A stretch of 56,964 bases of DNA from Clostridia bacterium (GTDB lineage: Bacteria > Bacillota > Clostridia > Oscillospirales > CAG-272): contig JAFTUC010000020.1 of NCBI GenBank assembly GCA_017466445.1, positions 1 through 56,964 of the forward strand, given 5' to 3'. The notes under the pieces were generated by a model. The model was not told the DNA's origin, did not search any database, and saw only the letters and a list, made by a program, of their open reading frames with translations. The translations under genes were made by a program, and so were the position numbers. Below, one piece after another: positions 1 to 8,124 of this stretch (positions within the stretch are counted from its first letter, which is position 1; each line of letters starts with the position of its first letter).

Positions 1-520
1 AGTAATATTCCTTGCCGTCGGGGAAGATAAGCGTGCCGTCGGGACGGGCGGTGAAATTCTGCCAACCGTTTTCGCCGTGCTCGGGATAAGTGCAGGTGAG
101 TTCTCCGTCAAGCTCGACCTTCACCGAGCATACGGTCTCCTTTTCGGGATAGAGGTATATGACCGGTTTGTCGTATTTTGTTTTGTTTGCTAAATAAACC
201 TCTTTTGCATATATTATAAAATAAGTTTCTCCCTCGATACGATCGATGTGTATATAGACCTCTTCTCCGATGGATATATCGTCGGAGTAAGTTTTGCCGA
301 GCTTTACGGTTGCGGTCTTTCCGAAATATTTTTGATATTCTTCACATACGTCTACCTTGAGAGTGTCCTTGTCGGGTATGTCGGTTACCACGGCAGAAAG
401 ATATGTTTGAGTTATTTCCTCAACGGGCGGAAGATCGTATTTCGGGGGATTTTTTGCGCATGATGCAAAGCAGCATACGCATGCGGCAAATACTAAAATG
501 ATACATAAAGCTTTTTTCAT
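1..520 (-). CDS. Putative lipoprotein, 3' end cut by window edge
   Basis: The reading frame starts with ATG at 518-520 on the minus strand behind an AAAGGAA ribosome site and runs off the left edge (173 codons seen). It opens with a short charged-hydrophobic signal peptide ending in a lipobox-like F-A-S-C near residue 20, so it should be a lipid-anchored surface protein. The middle looks like a small beta-rich domain. The end of the visible part has the string KPVIYLYPEKE followed by a Tyr-Pro-rich, GW-containing stretch, a pattern I associate with an uncharacterised family of clostridial secreted proteins. Function unknown. It is convergent with nothing visible and is separated by about 310 bp from tRNA-Val. 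Confidence 0.75.
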   Translation of the reverse strand, partial: MKKALCIILVFAACVCCFASCAKNPPKYDLPPVEEITQTYLSAVVTDIPDKDTLKVDVCEEYQKYFGKTATVKLGKTYSDDISIGEEVYIHIDRIEGETYFIIYAKEVYLANKTKYDKPVIYLYPEKETVCSVKVELDGELTCTYPEHGENGWQNFTARPDGTLIFPDGKEYY

Positions 521-791
521 AACTGAGTGTTCCTTTCGTTTGATGTTATTTTTTTGTATCCTCCGTAAATAAAGACACCAAAAGATCGTAAAAAAATCGC
601 ATAATTTGAAAAAAAGTGTTTAGTTTACAAAAAGTTAATATTTTTTGCGGTCAGACATTAAGATAGAGCTTTGATGCCGACGGTATCCCGATTCCATAAT
701 AGGATGTGGCGTATCTGAAGTCAAGATCAGATACATACTTTCGCCCGAATGTTCAATTAAAGAAAATTGTAAAATAAATGCCGAAAAGTAC
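521..791. other. Intergenic stretch, no gene seen
   Basis: AT-rich spacer between the lipoprotein gene and tRNA-Val. A weak minus-strand promoter candidate for the lipoprotein (TTGGTG at 576-581, TACAAA at 553-558, 17-bp spacer) is the only signal I see. No RNA gene or conserved ORF is evident. Confidence 0.5.
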
Positions 792-820
792 TTGACAAAT
801 CGAGACTTGTGTGATACAAT
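792..820 (+). promoter_or_regulatory. Sigma-A promoter of tRNA-Val
   Basis: TTGACA at 792-797 and TACAAT at 815-820 with an exact 17-bp spacer, ending 11 bp before the tRNA. Confidence 0.85.
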
Positions 821-831
821 AGCGTAGTCGC

Positions 832-905
832 GGGGGCGTAGCTCAGCCGGTTAGAGCGCATGCTTGACATGCATGAGGTCACAGATTCGAATTCTGTCGT
901 CCCCA
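832..905 (+). tRNA. tRNA-Val (anticodon GAC)
   Basis: A full cloverleaf can be folded: 7-bp acceptor stem with one G-U pair (832-838 with 898-904), D-arm GCTC/GAGC, anticodon stem CATGC/GCATG with loop TTGACAT (anticodon GAC), T-arm ACAGA/TCTGT with TTCGAAT loop. The CCA end is not encoded. It stands alone between its own promoter and a terminator. Confidence 0.95.
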
Positions 906-912
906 TTAAAAA

Positions 913-949
913 AGCACACACTGTCTTGATGGCAGTGTGTGCTTTTTTT
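913..949. terminator. Bidirectional intrinsic terminator
   Basis: Perfect 11-bp stem (913-923 with 933-943) followed by T7 on the plus strand and preceded by A6, so it can end tRNA-Val on the plus strand and the nanA-like operon on the minus strand. Confidence 0.9.
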
Positions 950-979
950 GTACTGTTCGGTAAGCCGTAGACCGGCAAC

Positions 980-1900
980 TTAGAGCGCCTCGAAAAGGCT
1001 GCAGCTTACGTCGGTGCTTTCCTTTATATTTTTCAACTCGGAAAGGAATTTTTGCTTTGAGGTCTCGTCCATCATTGCAAATGGAGTGGGATTGTATCCT
1101 GCGTCCATTCCCATAATTTCGGTGCAGACCTTCATTGCGGCTTGAATATCATTTTTGAGCAGCGATTCTACTATTCTGTTGGCAACGAACATTTCCTTCT
1201 GCGCGCCCTTCAGATCTCCGCCTTCGAACTTTGCTTTGGCGCTTATGTAAAGGTCGGGGATGACGTTGTAGGTTCCGCCGATAAGCGCGTCCGCACCGAA
1301 TATGAGTCCCGACAGGAACATTTCGTCAAAGCCCGAATAGACCATAAAGTCCTTGCCGAGCCTTTCCTTGATGCGTCCCATCATATAATGGTTGGCGCCC
1401 GTGAACTTCAGTCCCTTTACGTTCGGTATAGTGGCGAGTCTCTCGAACATCTCGACAGAGGGCTCGTAAACGTGTGTTTGTGCGTAAATAACGAGCGGAA
1501 GATCGCTTGCCGCGGCTATCTCACTGTAATAGCGGTACATTTCATCCGGATTCAGCTTGTAATAGTAGGAGGGAACTGCCGAAACACCGGTGCATCCGAC
1601 ACTTTCCGCATGACGCGCCATCTTTGCCGAAAGCTGACCCGATACTGCTGCAATATGCGCAACGACCGGAACTCTTCCGTCAACTATATCGCATATCGAT
1701 TCAACGACCTTCATTCTCTCACAAGAATCCATAGCGGCACCGAAGCCGTTGCTTCCCGTAAGATAAAATCCTCCGACGCCCTGCGAAATAAGCCAATTTA
1801 CAACCTCCTTCGCAGATTTTTCGTAATAATTTCCCTCCTTGTCAAACGGAGTTACGTACGCAGGGATGACCCCCGTAAATTCTTTAAGCTCAAATTTCAT
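980..1900 (-). CDS. N-acetylneuraminate lyase-like aldolase (DapA/NanA family)
   Basis: 306-aa TIM-barrel class I aldolase of the DHDPS/NAL family; the likely reaction is cleavage of sialic acid or a related 2-keto acid to pyruvate plus an aldose. The Schiff-base lysine is Lys165 in GLKFTG, the same number as in E. coli NanA, and the proton-relay tyrosine is Tyr139 in VIYAQT. The carboxylate-binding loop reads GSNGFG (49-54) where most members have GS/TTGE, so substrate specificity may differ. ATG start is supported by AAAGGAT. It follows the BNR protein by 34 nt in one operon, opposite a divergent AraC regulator, which favours a sugar-acid catabolic role. A true dihydrodipicolinate synthase is less likely in this context. 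Confidence 0.75.
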   Translation of the reverse strand: MKFELKEFTGVIPAYVTPFDKEGNYYEKSAKEVVNWLISQGVGGFYLTGSNGFGAAMDSCERMKVVESICDIVDGRVPVVAHIAAVSGQLSAKMARHAESVGCTGVSAVPSYYYKLNPDEMYRYYSEIAAASDLPLVIYAQTHVYEPSVEMFERLATIPNVKGLKFTGANHYMMGRIKERLGKDFMVYSGFDEMFLSGLIFGADALIGGTYNVIPDLYISAKAKFEGGDLKGAQKEMFVANRIVESLLKNDIQAAMKVCTEIMGMDAGYNPTPFAMMDETSKQKFLSELKNIKESTDVSCSLFEAL

Positions 1901-1934
1901 TTTCGTATCCTTTCCTATGTTTATATAATTTGTT

Positions 1935-2981
1935 TTATTGTTTCACGAGAAGCGAATCGATCTTGAAGCTGTATCCGCGTATCTGTGCCTTTGGTGCATC
2001 GTCGAGGATATAGTTTACCATATATATCTCGCCGTCGGGAAATGCCACCCAGCCGGTATATCCCGTATCCGCGGTGTGGCTTCTGTCATAGTCGAGGGGA
2101 ACGATGCGGTATCCCTGCTTCCATCTGTTTGGTTCCTTTGCGCTCTCTTCGTTGCAGATCGCGTAGAAGGTATTCTGACAGCAGAAGGCGTACGGTCTTT
2201 CGCCGCCTGTTATGAAGCGGTAGGAGATGAGCACGCTTCCGTCGGGTAAAAATCCGCTGACAGGACGGTGACATCCGGGAAGGTTCGAGGGATATACCTT
2301 GCTCCACGTTTCGCCGTTGTCGTAGGATATTGTTTTCATACAGTCATATCCCAAAAGCGAATTTTCACGCATGAAGGCTACGAGCGTGCCATCGTGACAC
2401 TCAAGTATCGATGCCTCACAGAGATTGTATCTTTCGTCGGATGCAACGGTGATGCGCTCGGACCAGGTCTTCATATTGTCATCACTGTACCAAAGGTACT
2501 CTTCAAGCTTGCCCGTTTCGATACTTTTGTTGTGTGCGGCGAGTATGATTCTGCCGTTTTTCAGCTGCTTAAGCTTATCGGGAACGATGCCGCAGAAGGG
2601 ATAAACAGTCGGCTCACTCCAAGTGTTTCCGTCGTCCTCGCTGAGCCATACCCATATTTCCGATTCGTAAACCGGACCGCGCTCACCGCCTTCTACTTTG
2701 TCACACACGACTGCGATGCGTCCGTCGCCTAGTACCGAAACACGCGAGTTGTTGAAATAGCATGCCGCGTTTGACATCTCGGTGAAGGGTCTTTTTTTGC
2801 TCCACGTTCTGCCACGGTCAAGGCTCTCGGTTATCACTATGCGCGAATCGTCTCGGTTGTGGTGATGCTTACATTCGGTAAAGGTACAGATAAGCTTACC
2901 GCTTGGTGTGAGTGTGATATCCGGCCACGCCTCGTAGGTCGAGTCGTCACGGCTGACAATAAATTTTTTGAGTCCTTCCAT
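1935..2981 (-). CDS. BNR/Asp-box (sialidase-like) beta-propeller protein
   Basis: 348 aa starting at ATG 2979-2981, chosen because AAAGGAGAG lies just upstream; a TTG at 3000-3002 is in frame but lies in that ribosome site. At least four Asp-box motifs are visible (SLDRGRTW, SEDDGNTW, SDDNMKTW, SYDNGETW), the hallmark of sialidase-type six-bladed propellers. There is no signal peptide, so it should be cytoplasmic. The FRIP motif of classical GH33 sialidases is not evident near the N-terminus, so the exact glycosidase activity is uncertain. Operon partner of the NanA-like aldolase; together they suggest processing of an imported sialylated or related sugar. Confidence 0.75.
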   Translation of the reverse strand: MEGLKKFIVSRDDSTYEAWPDITLTPSGKLICTFTECKHHHNRDDSRIVITESLDRGRTWSKKRPFTEMSNAACYFNNSRVSVLGDGRIAVVCDKVEGGERGPVYESEIWVWLSEDDGNTWSEPTVYPFCGIVPDKLKQLKNGRIILAAHNKSIETGKLEEYLWYSDDNMKTWSERITVASDERYNLCEASILECHDGTLVAFMRENSLLGYDCMKTISYDNGETWSKVYPSNLPGCHRPVSGFLPDGSVLISYRFITGGERPYAFCCQNTFYAICNEESAKEPNRWKQGYRIVPLDYDRSHTADTGYTGWVAFPDGEIYMVNYILDDAPKAQIRGYSFKIDSLLVKQ

Positions 2982-3067
2982 TTTTATGGTCTCTCCTTTC
3001 AATTGTAGGTTTATTTGATTATAATATAATTTTTAATGTTTTTCTATATGAATATTGCTTGCTTTTA

Positions 3068-3095
3068 TTGACATATTGCTTTTTGGTGGTATAAT
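3068..3095 (+). promoter_or_regulatory. Promoter of the AraC-type regulator
   Basis: TTGACA at 3068-3073, TATAAT at 3090-3095, 16-bp spacer, 27 bp before the start codon. A minus-strand TATAAT (3019-3024) for the BNR/aldolase operon lies in the same 140-bp divergent gap, a natural place for regulator binding. Confidence 0.8.
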
Positions 3096-3122
3096 ATAGA
3101 AAAAGAATATGTGGAGTACAAC

Positions 3123-3914
3123 ATGAGCGTAAACATAGTATCACCTCCTTTCCGTGAGCGGGGAAGGGACAAAATGTATAATATGTGGCATCGCGTAAAC
3201 GACGGAGCCGAGCTTATCCTTGTTCTTGAAGGCACGGGAAGTATAGTTTTTAAAAGCGGAGTCTATCCTCTTGTGAGCGGAGGACTGTATTATATCGCAC
3301 GCGGTGCGCTTCATTATACCTTGCCGGATGATCCTACGTGCTATGACCGTATAAAGATGCTTGTCGGAGCGTCCGTGATCGAGGCGGATAAAGAGCTCTT
3401 TGAGTTTCTGGAGGAAAAGGAGGCAGTATTCTCAAAGCTCTCCGACGATGCGCTGGAAAAGGCAAGGATGCTTTTTGACACTATATCCTCGCGCGATGAT
3501 CTTGAAATGAAGAACGCAGAATCGCTTTCAAGCGCGCTCGGTCTACTTGTTCTGCTTTGCAGATACAATATGGGAACCATCAGCTCGCCACGCGATACTA
3601 TATCAAGAACGATATCCTACATAAATGAGCATATACACGAGCAGATAACTATCGATACCCTGTGCGATGTTTCCCATACCAGCAAATATCATCTCTGCCG
3701 CAAATTTAAATCGCAGATGGGAATGACTATAGTTGAATACATAACCGATACCCGTATAGAGCTTGCAAAGGAGATGCTGACGGGAAAGGATAAGCTTTCT
3801 GTAAGCACTGTGTCGGAGAGATGCGGCTTTGTGAACGAATCGTATTTTTGTGCGGTTTTTAAAAAGCGTACCGGCGTGTCGCCGCTTGGATACATGAGAG
3901 AATTGAAAAAATAA
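3123..3914 (+). CDS. AraC-family transcriptional regulator
   Basis: 263 aa with an N-terminal cupin-like sensor domain (roughly residues 15-140) and a C-terminal double helix-turn-helix (roughly 165-263) containing the typical SKYHLCRKFK first helix and CGFVNESYFCAVFKKRTG second half. I start at ATG 3123 because GGAG sits 6 nt upstream; a GTG at 3111 is in frame but poorly supported. It is divergent from the BNR/NanA-like pair and most likely controls that operon in response to a sugar. Ligand unknown. Confidence 0.88.
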   Translation: MSVNIVSPPFRERGRDKMYNMWHRVNDGAELILVLEGTGSIVFKSGVYPLVSGGLYYIARGALHYTLPDDPTCYDRIKMLVGASVIEADKELFEFLEEKEAVFSKLSDDALEKARMLFDTISSRDDLEMKNAESLSSALGLLVLLCRYNMGTISSPRDTISRTISYINEHIHEQITIDTLCDVSHTSKYHLCRKFKSQMGMTIVEYITDTRIELAKEMLTGKDKLSVSTVSERCGFVNESYFCAVFKKRTGVSPLGYMRELKK

Positions 3915-3944
3915 AAGCACGGAGATCTCCGTGCTTTTGTTTTG
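3913..3944. terminator. Bidirectional intrinsic terminator
   Basis: Near-palindromic stem AAAAGCACGGA/TCCGTGCTTTT with A and T tracts on either side, between the convergent AraC and GTPase genes; it can serve both. Confidence 0.88.
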
Positions 3945-4016
3945 GTATTAAGCTTTTTTTAACGTGAGGAAGGCAAAGATAGATATCCTTGTTTGGAACA
4001 AATTCGGATCTTCATA

Positions 4017-4964
4017 TCAGTAGAAGGTAGCTACCGGTTGCTCGGGTTTTTCCGTATGCGTAGCACTCAGAGCCTCGAATACCGGTCCCGGACCGTTGTA
4101 GAGCTTGTGACGCTCGGTACGCATCACTCCCTCAAGTATAGCCCAGTCATATGTGCTGAAATCGTACGCCTTTCTACATTTGCAGATAATAGGGCAGTAT
4201 TTGATATCGTCCGCGCAGCAGGTCATGATGTGACGCCCTATCAGCATCTCCCCCGAAGCAAGCTCGACGTTTTTGACGGTCATTACCTTGAAGCGTAGGG
4301 TCTTTCCCTCGTATGTGTCGGGATTTTCGGTAAGATCGCGGAAAAAGATCGCGAAATCCTTGTCGGCGATCTCGATCACGGGAGCATTTACGTCGTAGGG
4401 AAGCGGATCCTCAATGTCATCGTTCATTATCTCGCCGGTCACCTTTTCAAAAAGTATCATAGCGCGTCTGTTTGTCGCACGTACTACCTTGTGAAAAAGA
4501 TCGAAATTACTGTCATCATTTGCACGGTTGAATACGACGAGATCGGTGTCGTTTAGCTTGTCGACCGTAAGGTTTCTCATGTTGTTATTGTAGATCTCAA
4601 AGGTGGTGGAATCGAAGAAGAGCACCTGCTGGGCTATCGCCCAATTTTGCGGAAATGCGGCATAGAGCTCCTCCAAAAGGTGCATTCCGTTGCATTCGAT
4701 CATGACCTTGTCGATCTTGTGCTCCTTCTCGAATCCGGCGAAGGTGAGGGAAGAATATTCGCTTTCGGGATCTATCTGCTTTAGAAAGACATTTTTACTT
4801 GCAAATTCGCTCGGATCAAGCTCGATCTCGCCCTCCTCAAAGGAAATTACGAGAACTCTGTCCTTTTTCTCGCAAAAATTAGGATCTGCAAGAGTCTGCT
4901 GGATAAAGGTTGTCTTTCCCGAATCCAAGTATCCTGTTATTATATATACCGGAATTTCTCTCAT
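4017..4964 (-). CDS. G3E (CobW-type) GTPase with DUF1980-like Cys-rich tail
   Basis: 315 aa. A P-loop GYLDSGKTT (11-19) and a G3E-like MIECNG segment place it in COG0523, the metallochaperone GTPases. It lacks the CxCC metal-entry motif that its neighbour carries. The C-terminal third (after about residue 215) has a 'GKTLRFKV ... GRHIMTCCADD' pattern that strongly recalls DUF1980/YcgQ-type proteins, which are encoded beside CobW GTPases in zinc-limited Bacillota. I therefore infer a GTPase fused to a metal-binding tail with clustered Cys (MTCCADDIKYCPIICKC). It starts 12 nt after the His-rich GTPase gene and is surely co-transcribed. Zinc allocation is the favoured role; metal identity is not proven. 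Confidence 0.75.
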   Translation of the reverse strand: MREIPVYIITGYLDSGKTTFIQQTLADPNFCEKKDRVLVISFEEGEIELDPSEFASKNVFLKQIDPESEYSSLTFAGFEKEHKIDKVMIECNGMHLLEELYAAFPQNWAIAQQVLFFDSTTFEIYNNNMRNLTVDKLNDTDLVVFNRANDDSNFDLFHKVVRATNRRAMILFEKVTGEIMNDDIEDPLPYDVNAPVIEIADKDFAIFFRDLTENPDTYEGKTLRFKVMTVKNVELASGEMLIGRHIMTCCADDIKYCPIICKCRKAYDFSTYDWAILEGVMRTERHKLYNGPGPVFEALSATHTEKPEQPVATFY

Positions 4965-4976
4965 CTGTTTTTCCTC

Positions 4977-6299
4977 TTATCTGAAAAGCTCCTCAAGTGC
5001 ATCGGTGTTGATCTTTGATCCTATGACACAGAAGCGTCCGCAGGGTGCGGGAGAGCCTGTGCGTATGTCGGGATCTTCGGGAGTGAAATCGAAATAATAC
5101 CAGCAGCCGTCGCCTGCAACGTATCCCTTTGCGCGCAAAACATATCCGTATTTGCTCGTGTTGTCAAGCTCGCTGAGGATGCTTTCAAGCTCGTCCTTGG
5201 TGTATTTTCTTGCACTTTCCTTGCCCCAGCTTGTGAAGACCTCGTCGGCGTGATGGTGATGATGATCGTGATCGTGGTGATGGTGATGACACTCACACTC
5301 CTCGTCGTGATCGTGGTGATGGTGATGACACTCGCATTCCTCGTCGTGATCGTGGTGATGGTGATGACACTCGCACTCCTCGTCGTGATCGTGGTGGTGG
5401 TGATGACACTCGCACTCCTCGTCGTGATCGTGGTGATGGTGGTGGCACTCGCACTCCTCGTCGTGATCGTGGTGATGGTGGTGGCACTCGCACTCCTCGT
5501 CGTGGTCGTGGTGATGGTGATGACACTCGCATTCCTCGTCGTGATCGTGGTGATGGTGATGACACTCGCACTCCTCGTCATGATCGTGGTGATGGTGATG
5601 GCACTCGCACTCCTCGTCATGATCGTGATGATGGTGGTGATGCTCACCGCATACGGGACAGCGTGCTTCGTCTTCAAGCGCCTTGAGCTCGTCCGAAAGG
5701 GAAGGCGCGGAGCGCTCGATCGTCTCAAGAAGCTGCTTTCCGTCGAGCTCGTTCCAATCGGTGGTAACTATCAAAGCGTCCTCGTTGTGCTCGCGTATGA
5801 GCTTTACGCTTTCCGCTATCTTTTCATCCGAAAGACCCGCAGTGTGGCTGAGGACTATCGTTTTTGCGTGCTCTATCTGATTGTTGAAGAATTCTCCGAA
5901 ATTCTTCATATATACCTTGCATTTTTTTGCGTCTATTACCGCGACCGCACCGTCAAGGGAAAGACGGGTCTCACCTGCGTTCTCGACCGCTTTTATAACG
6001 TCGGAGAGCTTTCCGACACCCGAGGGCTCGATGAGGATACGGTCGGGAGAATAATCGTCGAGCACCTTGGTGAGCGCCTTTCCGAAGTCTCCTACGAGCG
6101 AGCAGCAAATACAACCCGAATTCATCTCGGTGACGTTTACGCCTGCCTCACTTAAAAATCCCGAATCTATTCCGATCTCTCCGAACTCGTTTTCGATAAT
6201 GACGAGCTTTTCATTGTCAAAGGCTTCGTTTACGAGCTTTTTGATAAGTGTGGTCTTTCCTGCACCGAGGAAGCCTGAAAAAATATCCGCTTTTGTCAT
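4977..6299 (-). CDS. G3E (CobW-type) metallochaperone GTPase with nine-fold His/Cys repeat
   Basis: 440 aa. N-terminal GTPase with P-loop GFLGAGKTT (9-17), metal-binding CICC within NSGCICCS (Cys63, 65, 66), and IEPSGV. After CPVCGEH comes a low-complexity segment of nine 13-residue units HHHHHDHDEECEC ending in more histidines, then a CobW C-terminal domain (about 355-440). It is expected to hold and deliver a transition metal (zinc, nickel or cobalt) to a client in a GTP-dependent way. The start is supported by AAGGAG 10 nt upstream; an earlier ATG gives a two-codon ORF. Upstream are a terminator and tRNA-Leu; downstream the second GTPase. Confidence 0.88.
   Translation of the reverse strand: MTKADIFSGFLGAGKTTLIKKLVNEAFDNEKLVIIENEFGEIGIDSGFLSEAGVNVTEMNSGCICCSLVGDFGKALTKVLDDYSPDRILIEPSGVGKLSDVIKAVENAGETRLSLDGAVAVIDAKKCKVYMKNFGEFFNNQIEHAKTIVLSHTAGLSDEKIAESVKLIREHNEDALIVTTDWNELDGKQLLETIERSAPSLSDELKALEDEARCPVCGEHHHHHHDHDEECECHHHHHDHDEECECHHHHHDHDEECECHHHHHDHDEECECHHHHHDHDEECECHHHHHDHDEECECHHHHHDHDEECECHHHHHDHDEECECHHHHHDHDEECECHHHHHDHDHHHHHADEVFTSWGKESARKYTKDELESILSELDNTSKYGYVLRAKGYVAGDGCWYYFDFTPEDPDIRTGSPAPCGRFCVIGSKINTDALEELFR
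5289..5640 (-). repeat. Nine in-frame 39-bp tandem repeats (His/Cys-rich coding repeat)
   Basis: Nine near-identical 39-bp units inside the GTPase gene, each encoding five His, D-H-D-E-E and C-E-C. Differences among units are mostly silent (GAT/GAC, CAC/CAT), so the protein repeat is conserved while the DNA drifts, as expected under selection for metal binding. Confidence 0.93.
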
Positions 6300-6329
6300 A
6301 ACATTTTTACTCCTTAATATGAAAAAATT

Positions 6330-6360
6330 AAAAGAAAAACGGGCGTCACTCGGACGCCCG
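6330..6360 (-). terminator. Terminator after tRNA-Leu
   Basis: Minus-strand stem CGGGCGT/ACGCCCG (6340-6346 with 6354-6360) followed by a T5 tract, between tRNA-Leu and the His-rich GTPase gene. Confidence 0.75.
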
Positions 6361-6367
6361 CAACTTA

Positions 6368-6449
6368 TGCGAGAAACGGGACTTGAACCCGTACGGAGTA
6401 ATCCACACGCCCCTCAAACGTGCGCGTCTGCCAATTCCGCCACTCTCGC
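6368..6449 (-). tRNA. tRNA-Leu (anticodon GAG)
   Basis: Class II tRNA with acceptor GCGAGAG pairing TTCTCGC, anticodon stem CACGT/GCGTG, loop TTGAGGG (anticodon GAG), an extended variable arm and a GGGTTCAAGTCCC T-arm. No encoded CCA. Confidence 0.94.
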
Positions 6450-6480
6450 AGATTGTGTCACCGTATCGGCGACATTCACT

Positions 6481-6509
6481 ATTATACTCATAAAAAAAAA
6501 TTTGTCAAC
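6481..6509 (-). promoter_or_regulatory. Promoter of tRNA-Leu
   Basis: On the minus strand TTGACA (6504-6509) and TATAAT (6481-6486) with a 17-bp spacer. It may also feed the downstream GTPase genes by read-through, as I see no other clear promoter for them. Confidence 0.87.
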
Positions 6510-6722
6510 CCCTTTTTTGAAATTTTTTCAATTTTTTTCAAAGTTTTTTTTAAAGCCGTTTTTAGCCACTGAAAAGCGTGGATTTATACGCGTTTTTGTC
6601 GCTTGCTGCGGCAAAAAATTAAAATAAAGTCTGACAATATCGACAAAATGTATAAAAGGGCGTAAAAAGAAGAGCTTTTTTTGATTTTTTGTCCGAAAAT
6701 TAAAAGCATGTGGTGAATTTGC

Positions 6723-6751
6723 TTGACAATTAGGAGAAAAGGACATATAAT
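6723..6751 (+). promoter_or_regulatory. Promoter of aspartokinase operon
   Basis: TTGACA 6723-6728 and TATAAT 6746-6751, 17-bp spacer. The 6510-6720 stretch before it is T/A-rich with nothing recognisable; no lysine riboswitch core is apparent. Confidence 0.87.
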
Positions 6752-6798
6752 GTAAGGTATAGTTTTATATTTTGTGTAAAAACAAGGAGAGATACACT

Positions 6799-8124
6799 GT
6801 GCAAAGTAGTTATGTAAAGACGGTAAAATTCGGAGGCAGTTCGCTTGCTGATGCGACTCAGTTTAAAAAGGTAGCGGACATCGTTCTCTCGGATAAGACA
6901 AGAAAATACGTGGTACCCTCCGCTCCCGGCAAACGATTTGACGGAGATACCAAGGTTACGGATATGCTTTATTCCTGCCATACGCTCGCATCATCGGGCA
7001 AGGGTATAAACGAGATCTTCGATAAGATAAAGGAAAGATACAACGCTATTATAGCCGATCTCGGACTCGATCTTTCTCTCGATGGGGAATTTGATGCTAT
7101 ATACGAGAATATCACGTCGGGTGCCGATGATAGCTACGCAGCGAGCAGAGGAGAATATCTTAACGGTATGATTCTTGCCGCATATCTCGGCTTTGATTTC
7201 ATAGACGCTGCAAAATGTATATTCTTTACCGAAAATAAGCAGCTCGACTCGGAAAAGACGAATAGTGTACTTGCAAAGGAGCTTGAAAAGCACGAATATG
7301 CGGTCATTCCCGGCTTTTACGGATCTCTTCCAAACGGAAAGGTAGTGACCTTCTCAAGAGGCGGAAGCGATATTACGGGATCGGTCGTCGCAAGAGCCGT
7401 TCAGGCGGATATATATGAGAACTGGACCGACGTTTCGGGATTTTTAATGGCTGATCCCCGCATAGTTAAAAACCCGAAGACTATCGACGTTATAACCTAT
7501 CACGAGCTTCGCGAGCTCGCATATATGGGCGCTACCGTCCTTCACGAGGATGCTATATTCCCCGTAAGACTCAGCGGTATCCCGATCAATATCAGAAATA
7601 CCAACAGACCCGACGATGCAGGAACCATGATCGTTGCAAAGGCAGATAAGGATGATACCAAAAATCTTATCACGGGTATTGCGGGAAGAAGAGGCTTTTC
7701 CGCTATCTCGCTTGAAAAGGATATGATGAACTCGGAGATCGGATTCGGAAGAAGACTTCTCAGCGTTCTCGAAAATCACTCGATACCCTTTGAGCATCTT
7801 CCTTCGGGAATCGATACCATGAGCGCCATCGTGTCGACTCACGAGCTTGAGGGATGCCGTTCCGAAATAGTTCACGAGATATGCCTCGCTTGTAATCCCG
7901 ACACCATCTACGTTGAGGACGGACTCGCTCTTATAGCGGTAGTCGGACGCGGAATGGTACAGTCCTACGGAACTGCGGCAAGAGTTTTCAACGCGGTCGC
8001 ATCGGCAGGTATCAATATCAGAATGATCGATCAGGGTTCGAGTGAGTTCAATATCATCCTCAGCGTTGAGGAGCATGATTTTGAATCGGCTCTCAAGGCT
8101 ATATATAACGAGTTCGTAAGGTGA
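6799..8124 (+). CDS. Aspartate kinase
   Basis: 441 aa. Phosphorylates L-aspartate, the first step toward lysine/DAP, threonine and methionine. The N-terminus has the family signature KFGGSSLA; the kinase domain contains FSRGGSDITGS; two ACT domains for feedback control fill the end (about 300-441, with VVGRGM and RMIDQGSSEFNI). GTG at 6799 is the start because AAGGAGAG lies 7 nt upstream; an in-frame TTG at 6772 has no ribosome site. A consensus promoter is 48 bp upstream. The meso-DAP dehydrogenase gene 6 kb downstream belongs to the same pathway. The stop overlaps the next gene start. Confidence 0.93.
   Translation: MQSSYVKTVKFGGSSLADATQFKKVADIVLSDKTRKYVVPSAPGKRFDGDTKVTDMLYSCHTLASSGKGINEIFDKIKERYNAIIADLGLDLSLDGEFDAIYENITSGADDSYAASRGEYLNGMILAAYLGFDFIDAAKCIFFTENKQLDSEKTNSVLAKELEKHEYAVIPGFYGSLPNGKVVTFSRGGSDITGSVVARAVQADIYENWTDVSGFLMADPRIVKNPKTIDVITYHELRELAYMGATVLHEDAIFPVRLSGIPINIRNTNRPDDAGTMIVAKADKDDTKNLITGIAGRRGFSAISLEKDMMNSEIGFGRRLLSVLENHSIPFEHLPSGIDTMSAIVSTHELEGCRSEIVHEICLACNPDTIYVEDGLALIAVVGRGMVQSYGTAARVFNAVASAGINIRMIDQGSSEFNIILSVEEHDFESALKAIYNEFVR

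Noticed and set aside
1142-1966. Plus-strand 274-codon frame over the NanA-like gene
   Set aside because: Antisense to a clear enzyme gene, no ribosome site, no family pattern.
5250-6155. Long plus-strand frame opposite the His-rich GTPase
   Set aside because: A Val/Met/Leu-rich mirror of the GTG/ATG-rich His repeat; the minus-strand frame has the GTPase motifs, ribosome site and operon context.
6067-6627. Plus-strand frame across the GTPase start and tRNA-Leu
   Set aside because: Runs through a tRNA and a promoter; shadow frame.
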